DNA of 64,000 nucleotides, from positions 310,001 through 374,000 of the forward strand of contig JBLXDU010000004.1 of assembly GCA_048263775.1 (NCBI GenBank), given 5' to 3'. The notes below the pieces were generated by a model. That model was not told the origin of the DNA, searched no databases, and was given only the letters and a program-made list of their open reading frames with translations. Within the stretch, counting starts at the first letter, position 1; each line of letters opens with the position of its first letter. Source of the stretch: UBA1479 sp048263775 (GTDB lineage Bacteria; Pseudomonadota; Alphaproteobacteria; Rhodospirillales; Casp-alpha2). This document shows, one piece after another, positions 17,267 through 24,357 of this stretch. The translations under genes and the position numbers were made by a program.

Positions 17267-17956
17267 ATGACCTCAGGTATGCGCGGGCTTTTGGTGCTGG
17301 CATTGACCTTCATGGTTCTGGTCGGCTGTACCCGCCTGGAATCGGAGCCGCCCGTGGCGGCCCGCCACATCATCGCGGCGGCGACGGCGACGGTCGAACG
17401 CTTCACCACGGTCAAGCAATTGGCCGAGGCGGCCAAGCACATCCCGACGGCGCGCGCCGTCGTGGTGTTCCCCGATCTGGTCAAGGCCGGGTTCATCGCC
17501 GGCGGCGAGGGCGGCAACGGCGTGCTTTTGGCGCGGGCACCCGACGGGTCCTGGTCGGCACCGGTGTTCCTGTCCCTCGGCGTCGCCAGCTTCGGGTTGC
17601 AGGCGGGCATCCAGCAGACCGAGGTCGTGCTGGCCATCCGTTCCGACGGCGCCTTGAAGGCGGTCCTGGAGAACCAGGGCACGGTCGGCGCCGATACGGG
17701 CATCACCATGGCCGTCTACGGGGCCGGGATCGAGGGTGCCGTGACGACCAACGCAGGGGCCGACATCATCGCCTTCGCCAATTCCAAGTCGGGGCTTTAT
17801 GCCGGATTTTCCCTGGAAGGGGCCGTGTTCATCCGCCGCCGCGACCTCAACGAAGCCTTCTACGGCCCCGGCGCCACGCCGGACAGCATCCTGGCGGGCC
17901 GGCAGTCGAACCCTGCCGCTGATCCGTTGATCCAGGCCCTTGCCGCCCACAAATAG
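17267..17956 (+). CDS. SYLF/Ysc84-type lipoprotein inside the cob operon
   Basis: A 229-residue lipoprotein: a hydrophobic signal followed by a VGC lipobox at about residues 18-20. The rest resembles the SYLF (Ysc84, DUF500) lipid-binding fold, with VVVFPDLVKAGFIAGGEGGNGVLLAR, TEVVLAIRSDGAL, and a Gly-rich C-terminal barrel ending in FSLEGAVFIRRRDLNEAFYG. It is probably anchored in a membrane facing the periplasm. It lies 20 bp after cobO and its 3-prime end overlaps the probable cobQ start, so it is embedded in the cobalamin operon although the family has no known cobalamin role. Confidence 0.85.
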   Translation: MTSGMRGLLVLALTFMVLVGCTRLESEPPVAARHIIAAATATVERFTTVKQLAEAAKHIPTARAVVVFPDLVKAGFIAGGEGGNGVLLARAPDGSWSAPVFLSLGVASFGLQAGIQQTEVVLAIRSDGALKAVLENQGTVGADTGITMAVYGAGIEGAVTTNAGADIIAFANSKSGLYAGFSLEGAVFIRRRDLNEAFYGPGATPDSILAGRQSNPAADPLIQALAAHK

Positions 17957-19445
17957 CATCCCTGCCCGTCCCGCCGGGCCCGCCAAGGCCCTGATGGTTC
18001 AGGGCACGGGATCGGACGTGGGAAAGTCGTTGATCGTCGCGGGCCTGTGCCGCCTGTTCGCGAACCGGGGCCTTCGTGTCCGCCCGTTCAAGCCGCAGAA
18101 CATGTCCAACAACGCCGCCGTGACCGATGACGGCGGTGAGATCGGCCGCGCCCAGGCGTTGCAGGCCCAGGCCGCGCGCCAGCCGCTCAGTGTTCACATG
18201 AACCCGGTGCTGCTGAAACCGCAGACGGAGATCGGTGCCCAGGTCGTCGTTCAAGGCAAGGTCAGGGGCAATGCCAAGGCACGGGACTATCACGCCCTGA
18301 AACCGGAATTGCTGGCGGCGGTGCTGGACAGCTTCGCCGTCATGCGGGACGGCGCGGACCTTGTCATCGTCGAGGGGGCGGGCAGTCCGGCCGAAGTCAA
18401 CCTGCGGGCCGGCGACATTGCCAACATGGGCTTTGCGTTGGCGGCTCGGGTGCCGGTGGTTCTGGTTGCCGACATCGACCGGGGCGGCGTGATCGCCAGT
18501 CTGGTCGGCACCTGGGACCTGATGACCGAGGACGAACGCGCCTGCGTGCGTGGCTACGTCATCAATAAATTTCGTGGCGACGTGACGTTGTTCGACGATG
18601 CGATCCAGATCATCAAGGACCGTACCGGCATGCGTTGTTTTGGCGTGGTTCCGCATTTTGGATCCGCCCGCTTGCTGCCGGCCGAGGATGCGGTGGCGTT
18701 GGGCGCGGGTACCAGCCAAAAACAAACCGCGCCGGACCGCATCCGCATCGCCGTTCCCCGTCTGCCGCGCATCGCCAATTTCGACGATCTGGATCCCTTG
18801 AACGCCGAAGACGGGGTCGAGGTCGTGATCGTCGAGGCGGGAGCGGTCATCCCGTCCGATGCCGATGTGATCCTGATCCCAGGCTCCAAGGCGACCCTTT
18901 CCGATCTTGCCGCCCTGCGGGCCGAAGGCTGGGACATCGACATCCTGGCCCATCATCGGCGGGGCGGCCTCGTCGTCGGGCTGTGCGGCGGCTATCAGAT
19001 GTTGGGGCAAACCGTTGCCGACCCGGACGGGGTCGAGGGGGCGGCGGCGGCGGTGCCGGGCCTTGGGTTGCTCGAGGTCGACACGGTGATCGGCGCGGCC
19101 AAGACCCTGCGCCCGGCGGCGGGCCGCGACACGGTTTTCGATCAGGCCATCACCGGCTATGAGATGCATATGGGCGAGACCACGGGCGCTGGGTTGGCGC
19201 GGCCCTGGCTGACGCTGGCGGACGGAACCGATGGCGCGCTCTCCGCAGACGGGCGGGTCATGGGGGCCTATGTCCACGGCCTGTTCGCGGCGGACGGCTT
19301 TCGGCGGGCGTTTCTGGGCGCCGTTCGGGCGGGTGACTACGCGGCGGCGTCCCACGCGGCGCGGGTCGAGGCGACCCTTGATGCGCTCGCCAAGCATCTT
19401 GAAACGCACCTCGACATGGATGGCTTGGATACGGCTTTCGCCTAA
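17940..19445 (+). CDS. cobQ: Cobyric acid synthase
   Basis: About 500 residues: a dethiobiotin-synthetase-like ATPase domain (GTGSDVGKS near residue 23, NMSNNAAV) followed by a class I glutamine amidotransferase-like domain with the nucleophile Cys in GLCGGYQMLG (about 348) and His in YVHGLF (about 444). It amidates four side chains of adenosylcobyrinic acid a,c-diamide. The start is uncertain: TTG at 17940 overlaps the lipoprotein gene and gives the longer N-terminus, while ATG at 17994 begins directly before the ATPase core. It converges on the DUF1232 gene with overlapping stops. Last gene of the cob operon. Confidence 0.95.
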   Translation: MPPTNSIPARPAGPAKALMVQGTGSDVGKSLIVAGLCRLFANRGLRVRPFKPQNMSNNAAVTDDGGEIGRAQALQAQAARQPLSVHMNPVLLKPQTEIGAQVVVQGKVRGNAKARDYHALKPELLAAVLDSFAVMRDGADLVIVEGAGSPAEVNLRAGDIANMGFALAARVPVVLVADIDRGGVIASLVGTWDLMTEDERACVRGYVINKFRGDVTLFDDAIQIIKDRTGMRCFGVVPHFGSARLLPAEDAVALGAGTSQKQTAPDRIRIAVPRLPRIANFDDLDPLNAEDGVEVVIVEAGAVIPSDADVILIPGSKATLSDLAALRAEGWDIDILAHHRRGGLVVGLCGGYQMLGQTVADPDGVEGAAAAVPGLGLLEVDTVIGAAKTLRPAAGRDTVFDQAITGYEMHMGETTGAGLARPWLTLADGTDGALSADGRVMGAYVHGLFAADGFRRAFLGAVRAGDYAAASHAARVEATLDALAKHLETHLDMDGLDTAFA

Positions 19446-19810
19446 TCCTTCGGCGGTATGTCGTCCTTCGTTTCCTGCAGCAAAAATTCCCGCGCCTTGG
19501 TTTCGTGCTGCGGCTTCAAATGCGGGGCGAGCAATCGCCAGGCGCCGTAGAACACGGTCGCGTCATCCGTATACCCCAAGGCCGCGATGAAATCGGGGAC
19601 CAGATCGAAGGGCAGGATGAAATAGGCGAGCGCGCTCATCACGGCGATCTTCACGCCCGTCGGCGTGGCCGGGTCGCGGGCCGCGTAAAAGGCGGCCACG
19701 GCGTCGCGGGTGAAGGGCACCTTGCCGATGGTCTGGCGCACCTTGCCGCCCAGGTCCCGGGTCACCAGGTCTTCGTCGCCGGGGTCGCGGTCATCCGGTC
19801 TGCGTGTCAC
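19442..19810 (-). CDS. DUF1232 (YkvA-like) small membrane-associated protein
   Basis: A 122-residue protein with a charged N-terminus and the DUF1232 core ALAYFILPFDLVPDFIAALGYTDDATV, which contains one or two short hydrophobic stretches. The family has no firm function. It is convergent with cobQ and its stop overlaps that of cobQ, so it is not part of the cobalamin operon. Confidence 0.85.
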   Translation of the reverse strand: MTRRPDDRDPGDEDLVTRDLGGKVRQTIGKVPFTRDAVAAFYAARDPATPTGVKIAVMSALAYFILPFDLVPDFIAALGYTDDATVFYGAWRLLAPHLKPQHETKAREFLLQETKDDIPPKD

Positions 19811-19882
19811 GTTGTCGCCACACCCTTGCTTTGTTAGAAGTCATCCACCCTATCAGAACACTTCCAATGACGGAGGACATCC

Positions 19883-20644
19883 ATGGACATTTCCGGTCAC
19901 GCTGCCCTGGTCACCGGCGCCGCTTCGGGCCTGGGGGCCGCGACGGCCCGCGCACTCGCGGCCAAGGGCGCCAAGGTCGCCTGCCTTGATCTTAATTTGG
20001 CCGGTGCCGAGGAAGTTGCAAGCGCCATCGGCGGAACGGCGTTCCAGGTCGATGTGGCTGACGCGGCCTCGCTGGAAGCCGCCGTCGCCGCCGCCGCCGA
20101 TGCCCATGGCCCGGCCCGCGTCGCCGTCAGCTGCGCCGGGATTGCCCCGCCCAAGCGCATCGTCGGCCGCGACGGGCCGCAGGCGCTCGACGTGTTCGCC
20201 CAAACCATTCAGATCAACCTGATCGGCACCTTTAACCTGATGCGCTTGGCGGCCCATGGCATGCAGGGGCTCGACCCGTTGGCGACGGGCGAACGCGGGG
20301 TGATCGTGAATACGGCGTCGGTCGCCGCCTTCGAAGGGCAGATCGGGCAGGCCGCCTATGCGGCGTCTAAGGGCGGAGTGGCGGCCTTGACCCTGCCGGC
20401 GGCCCGCGAATTCGCCAAGTGGGGCATCCGCGTGATGACCATAGCACCCGGCGTGTTCAAGACACCGATGGTGGCGGCCCTGTCCGACGAGGTTCAGGAG
20501 AGCCTGGCGGCGGGCGTGCCGTTCCCGCCGCGCCTGGGCGACCCGGCGGAATACGCGGACTTGGTGTTGGCGATCTGCGGCAACGTCATGCTCAACGGTG
20601 AAGTCATCCGCTTGGACGGCGCGCTGCGTATGCAGCCGGTCTGA
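19883..20644 (+). CDS. SDR, 3-hydroxyacyl-CoA dehydrogenase type 2-like
   Basis: A 253-residue classical short-chain dehydrogenase. It has the NAD-binding TGAASGLGAATA near the N-terminus, the catalytic NTASVAA serine segment, and YAASKGG (YxxxK). The C-terminal TIAPGVFKTPM and FPPRLGDPAEYADLV resemble HSD10-type 3-hydroxyacyl-CoA dehydrogenases of branched-chain and fatty-acid breakdown. A strong GGAGGA precedes the ATG. It ends 2 bp from the convergent phhB gene. Substrate is inferred from resemblance. Confidence 0.85.
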   Translation: MDISGHAALVTGAASGLGAATARALAAKGAKVACLDLNLAGAEEVASAIGGTAFQVDVADAASLEAAVAAAADAHGPARVAVSCAGIAPPKRIVGRDGPQALDVFAQTIQINLIGTFNLMRLAAHGMQGLDPLATGERGVIVNTASVAAFEGQIGQAAYAASKGGVAALTLPAAREFAKWGIRVMTIAPGVFKTPMVAALSDEVQESLAAGVPFPPRLGDPAEYADLVLAICGNVMLNGEVIRLDGALRMQPV

Positions 20645-20646
20645 TG

Positions 20647-20937
20647 CTATCCAGCCGCCTTGTCCATGAACGCGGCAAGGTCGATGTCCTTTTGCGTTAC
20701 GCCGCCGGCGTCGTGGGTCGCCAGGGTGACTTCGACCCGGTTGTAGATGTTGTACCATTCGGGGTGGTGGTCCATTTTTTCCGCCTTCAGGGCAGCGCGG
20801 CTCATGAAGCCGAAGGCGGCGTTGAAGTCCTTGAAGGTGAAGGTCTTGATGATGGCGTCGCGGCCCGGCACCTCGGCCCAGCCGTCCAGGCTCCGGATCG
20901 CGGATTCTCGTGCCACGCCAGTCAGTTTCTCGGTCAT
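20647..20937 (-). CDS. phhB: Pterin-4a-carbinolamine dehydratase
   Basis: A 96-residue protein with the family motif DHHPEW followed by YNRVEVTLATHDAGGVTQKD, matching PCD/DCoH, which dehydrates 4a-hydroxytetrahydropterin. The ATG at 20937 is chosen because AGGGAG lies seven bases upstream; a longer in-frame start at 20964 has none. It is divergent from the zincin gene (54 bp apart). No phenylalanine hydroxylase gene is in the window, so a moonlighting or molybdopterin-related role is also possible. Confidence 0.93.
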   Translation of the reverse strand: MTEKLTGVARESAIRSLDGWAEVPGRDAIIKTFTFKDFNAAFGFMSRAALKAEKMDHHPEWYNIYNRVEVTLATHDAGGVTQKDIDLAAFMDKAAG

Positions 20938-20991
20938 TTCAGATCTCCCTGTTTGCGTTTGCACCCGGATCGTTTGGCGCTAGCTTAACGC

Positions 20992-21399
20992 ATGACCCTG
21001 ACCGCACCCAGTCTTGACGATTTCGAGACCATGGCCGAAGAGGCCCTGACCCTGATTCCGGATCACCTGCGCCGGCTTGCCGCCGACGTCGTCATCCGCA
21101 TCGAGGATTTCCCAGACGAGGAAACCGCGCGCGAGATGGACCTGGACAGCCCGTTCGATCTGCTGGGGCTCTACCGCGGCATCGCGCTGACGGACAAAAG
21201 CGTCGGCGACCCGGGAGGCATGCCGGACATGGTGTTCCTCTATCGCCGCCCGATTCTCGATTATTGGTGTGAGACCGGCGAGGACCTTGCCCACCTGATC
21301 CGCCATGTCCTGATCCATGAGATCGGTCATCACTTCGGCTTTTCCGACGCGGACATGGAGCATCTGGAGGCCCAGGCCGATGCCGCCGGCGAGGGCTGA
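20992..21399 (+). CDS. Zincin-like metallopeptidase family protein
   Basis: A 135-residue cytoplasmic protein with the zinc-protease motif HEIGHHFGFSDADM (HExxH) near its C-terminus, the mark of the Zincin_1 (PF06262) family common in Alphaproteobacteria and Actinobacteria. FLYRRPIL and DLAHLIRHVLIHE are typical neighbours of the motif. Substrate and physiological role are unknown. No signal peptide. Confidence 0.88.
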   Translation: MTLTAPSLDDFETMAEEALTLIPDHLRRLAADVVIRIEDFPDEETAREMDLDSPFDLLGLYRGIALTDKSVGDPGGMPDMVFLYRRPILDYWCETGEDLAHLIRHVLIHEIGHHFGFSDADMEHLEAQADAAGEG

Positions 21400-21494
21400 G
21401 CGCGGCAACCGTTTCCGCTTACCACGCGGGTGATTTCGGGTATGGTTTTCCCCGTCCCGGTCGGGACGGAGGCAATGATCTTAAGGGGGCAGGC

Positions 21495-22391
21495 ATGAAC
21501 GACGTCGAAAAAACCTTGGAACAGAATGTCGAGCAGGTCGCCAAATGGGTCGACGTGCTGCTTCAGTTCGGTGTGTCTTACGGCTTCCAGATTCTGGGGG
21601 CGTTGCTGTTCCTGCTGGTCGGGCTCAAGGCCGGCGGCTGGATGTCGCGTCGAATTCAGGCGGTCTGCGAAGCCAAGGGCATCGACGTCACTCTGTCGCG
21701 CTTCATCGGCAATACGGTCAAGATTTTGATCCTGACGGTGCTCGCGATCATCACGCTGGGCAATTTCGGCATTTCCATCGCCCCCCTGATCGCCCTGGCC
21801 GGGGCGTCGGCCTTCGGCGCCACCATGGCATTGCAGGGGCCGCTGTCGAACTACGGGGCGGGACTGTCGATCATCCTGGCCCGCCCCTTCGTGGTCGGGA
21901 ACACCATTACGGTCGGCGAGACCTCGGGCGTGGTCGACGAGGTCAAGATGGCCTACACCCGCCTGCTCGGCGAGGACGGTGAGCGCATCACCATTCCCAA
22001 CAAGGACATCGTCGGCCGGGTCATCGTCAATTCGGAAACCCGGCGCGTGGTCCAGACCAAGATCGCGCTGGCCGCCGATGCCGACCTGGAGCGCGCGGCC
22101 GAGGCCGTGCAGAAAGCGGTCGTCAGTGCTTTGCCGAAGACCGATGCGGAGGCCGGCGGCGCCGAGCCCCAGGTCGGGCTGCACGATTTCACCTTCGGCG
22201 GGTTGGTGCTGGGGGTGCGGTTCTGGGTGCCGTCGAGCCGTTATTACGAACTGCGTTATGCGGTCAACCGGGCGATTCTGGAGGCCTTGCGCGGCGCCGG
22301 GGTGCCGATGTTGGCGGGCGTGCAGCCGGCGGTCATGGGCGACAGCCTGTCCGGCGACGGCGTGCAGGAAGGCCGGCGCGAAGACGGCTGA
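21495..22391 (+). CDS. Small-conductance mechanosensitive channel, MscS family
   Basis: A 298-residue inner-membrane channel. Hydrophobic segments lie at about residues 28-48, 68-86 and the pore-lining Gly/Ala-rich helix in GASAFGATMALQGPLSNYGAG, followed by the cytoplasmic beta domain beginning PFVVGNTITVGE. It releases solutes on hypo-osmotic shock. The length is that of minimal MscS. It converges on the response-regulator gene. Confidence 0.92.
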   Translation: MNDVEKTLEQNVEQVAKWVDVLLQFGVSYGFQILGALLFLLVGLKAGGWMSRRIQAVCEAKGIDVTLSRFIGNTVKILILTVLAIITLGNFGISIAPLIALAGASAFGATMALQGPLSNYGAGLSIILARPFVVGNTITVGETSGVVDEVKMAYTRLLGEDGERITIPNKDIVGRVIVNSETRRVVQTKIALAADADLERAAEAVQKAVVSALPKTDAEAGGAEPQVGLHDFTFGGLVLGVRFWVPSSRYYELRYAVNRAILEALRGAGVPMLAGVQPAVMGDSLSGDGVQEGRREDG

Positions 22392-22422
22392 GGCGGGGCG
22401 AATGTCGGGAAAAGAGCGACCT

Positions 22423-22818
22423 TTAGGCAGGCTGCGCCTGGGCCTCGTCCTCGGCGGCCAACAGCGAGCCGACCACAGCCAACAATTCAAGGGCCGAGAA
22501 CGGCTTGGACAGGGTTTTGCGCGCCCCCATCTTGGCGGCCATGCCAAGAGACGAGGTCTCGTTGGTGCGGGGGTCGGCTGATACGGCGACGATCGGCAGG
22601 TCCGGGGTGTCGGCCAGCAGCGAGCGGATCAGGTCGATGCCCTCGCCATCGGCCATCAGGATATCGGTAATCACCATTTGATGGTGGCTGGCCTTGAACT
22701 TCTCAAGCGCTTCGAAGCCGCCTGCGGCGGTTTCCACGCTGAAACCGACTTCCGTCAACGGATTGGCGATCAGGTTTCGCGCCAGTTCATTGTCATCGAC
22801 AACCAGCACACTCGGCAT
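22423..22818 (-). CDS. Single-domain response regulator (CheY-like receiver)
   Basis: A 131-residue receiver domain with no output domain. The acidic pocket VVDDNE (D8, D9), the phospho-acceptor in VITDILM (D52), a Ser after IVAV, and the conserved Lys in TLSKPFS are all present. The ATG at 22818 has GGAG six bases upstream and is preferred to the TTG four codons earlier. The C-terminus ends in an Ala/Glu-rich tail. No histidine kinase is adjacent, so its partner is unknown. Confidence 0.92.
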   Translation of the reverse strand: MPSVLVVDDNELARNLIANPLTEVGFSVETAAGGFEALEKFKASHHQMVITDILMADGEGIDLIRSLLADTPDLPIVAVSADPRTNETSSLGMAAKMGARKTLSKPFSALELLAVVGSLLAAEDEAQAQPA

Positions 22819-22966
22819 GATGTTCTCCAATTATGCCGCGCGCCAATCCCCCCGGCACGTGGCAACCCAAGCTATTCATAGCTGTAAATGATATTGCATC
22901 CGCGAAACGCCCTCAATTAGGCCGAAAGTCAGGGGTCTAGGGAGAGTGTGACTGAGGCACCCGACC

Positions 22967-23956
22967 TTAGAACTTAAGCGCCAGGGAGACGTTGACGACG
23001 TTTTCGTCGAAATCGGATGTCGATAGGTTGGAATGGGCCTTGACGTATTTGTAGGCGGCTTTCACCTGGGCATGCTCGTGAACCGGTACGGATATCTCCG
23101 CCTTAATCGTGTGGCGTTGGTCCTCCCGCTCCCGGCCAATGGACGGGGTCTCGTTCGTATAGTCCCGCAGATAGTACTGATATCCGAAACGGATGGTGGC
23201 GGCGCCCGGCGATGCGCTCAAGGTCGATTTCAGACTGATGTCCAGGTAGTGCCCTGCGAAATCGAATTCGCTACTGGCCGCGTTCTCCAGCTCGAAGCGG
23301 TACCCGGCCTTGATGTAGGAACGGGTCTCGTCGAAGAAGAAAAAGTTGTCGAACGACAAGCCGTTGACCTGTGCATTTCTCGATTTGGCCGTATGGAAGG
23401 TCTTGTTCTGGTAGTTGTAGCCGGCCAGAACGTACCAGTTCGTGGTCAGGCCGTGCCCCAGGGTCGGTGAGATCGTGTGGAAGTTCAGGAAGGGATTGCC
23501 GCTCAGTTCCGTATGGGAAAATCCGTACAGGAACCCCGCGTCGAAAGCGGACAGTTTCTTGCGCGTCGATAAAAAGGCGGTATGCGATTGCAGATTGAAC
23601 GCTTTCAGGTCCTGGTAGCTGGTCTTGGAAAACCCATATGATGCCTTAATGGGGAGGGCTGACTCCCCGAATAGGGAATAGCTCCCGCCCAGATTGAAGA
23701 CACGGGCTTGGTCAGCCTGCCCCGACCGATTGTCGAGGGCGTCGATCGAGACGCTGTCGTCGTTCAGCATGCCGGCTTCCAGGGTGAGCGACCATGGCTT
23801 GTCGGGCTCGGTCGGCGCTTCCGCTGCCGCGGCATGGGTGTTCGGCAGGATAATTCCAGCCAGGCCGATGATCCAGGCGGCGGCCAAGCCATGGCGTTTG
23901 TGTTGCGCCGGCGACTGCCGTCGGTCGTGTTTCCAAAAGGGGCCCAGGGTCTTCAT
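22967..23956 (-). CDS. Putative outer-membrane beta-barrel protein
   Basis: About 329 residues from the ATG at 23956; a GTG at 24007 would add 17. A long basic N-region and hydrophobic stretch (GLAAAWIIGLAGIILPNTHA) form a likely signal peptide. The remainder is alternating polar/hydrophobic, aromatic-rich sequence typical of transmembrane beta-strands and ends in SLALKF with the C-terminal Phe recognised by BAM. The final strands recall DUF560/Slam-type barrels, but I do not claim family membership. It is divergent from the FecR/alanine-repeat gene, suggesting a functional pair. GC looks lower than in neighbouring genes. Confidence 0.65.
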   Translation of the reverse strand: MKTLGPFWKHDRRQSPAQHKRHGLAAAWIIGLAGIILPNTHAAAAEAPTEPDKPWSLTLEAGMLNDDSVSIDALDNRSGQADQARVFNLGGSYSLFGESALPIKASYGFSKTSYQDLKAFNLQSHTAFLSTRKKLSAFDAGFLYGFSHTELSGNPFLNFHTISPTLGHGLTTNWYVLAGYNYQNKTFHTAKSRNAQVNGLSFDNFFFFDETRSYIKAGYRFELENAASSEFDFAGHYLDISLKSTLSASPGAATIRFGYQYYLRDYTNETPSIGREREDQRHTIKAEISVPVHEHAQVKAAYKYVKAHSNLSTSDFDENVVNVSLALKF

Positions 23957-24357
23957 GTATTCTGTGTCACTGACTGCGTTGTATGAAACGTTGCGCCAAC
24001 CTCCCACAAAGCGACAGACTTTTCAGCGAAAATCATAAGAGGCGCTTTCTGCGTTGATCTGCCGGTGCAGCCGGTAAGCGCACCATGTTTATTTTGAAAT
24101 CATAAGGAATTCACGGCCGGCCCTTGAGGGAAACCTCATGTTATGGCGTAAGGCATATATAATTTCATTTCGATTACGATTATATTCAGCCTCATCGAAT
24201 GACATCGATTCGGTTTCGACCGGCGCCGTACCTAAGGCCGGTTTCATCAGATCATCCCGTTGGCGCGCAGATTGTGCTGGGGAGTTGAGGGCGGCCCGAA
24301 CAGGGCGCCGCTCGGCGACGATTATTGATCATGCGTGCAATTCAGTCAGGAACGTTG
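23957..24357. other. Divergent AT-rich intergenic region
   Basis: About 400 bases between the barrel and FecR-domain genes, visibly richer in A and T than the rest of the window, especially 24080-24200. A TATAAT hexamer at 24158-24163 could be the -10 element of a plus-strand promoter, but no good -35 sits 16-18 bases upstream (TTGAGG at 24124 is too far). No RNA gene or credible small coding frame was seen. Confidence 0.4.
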
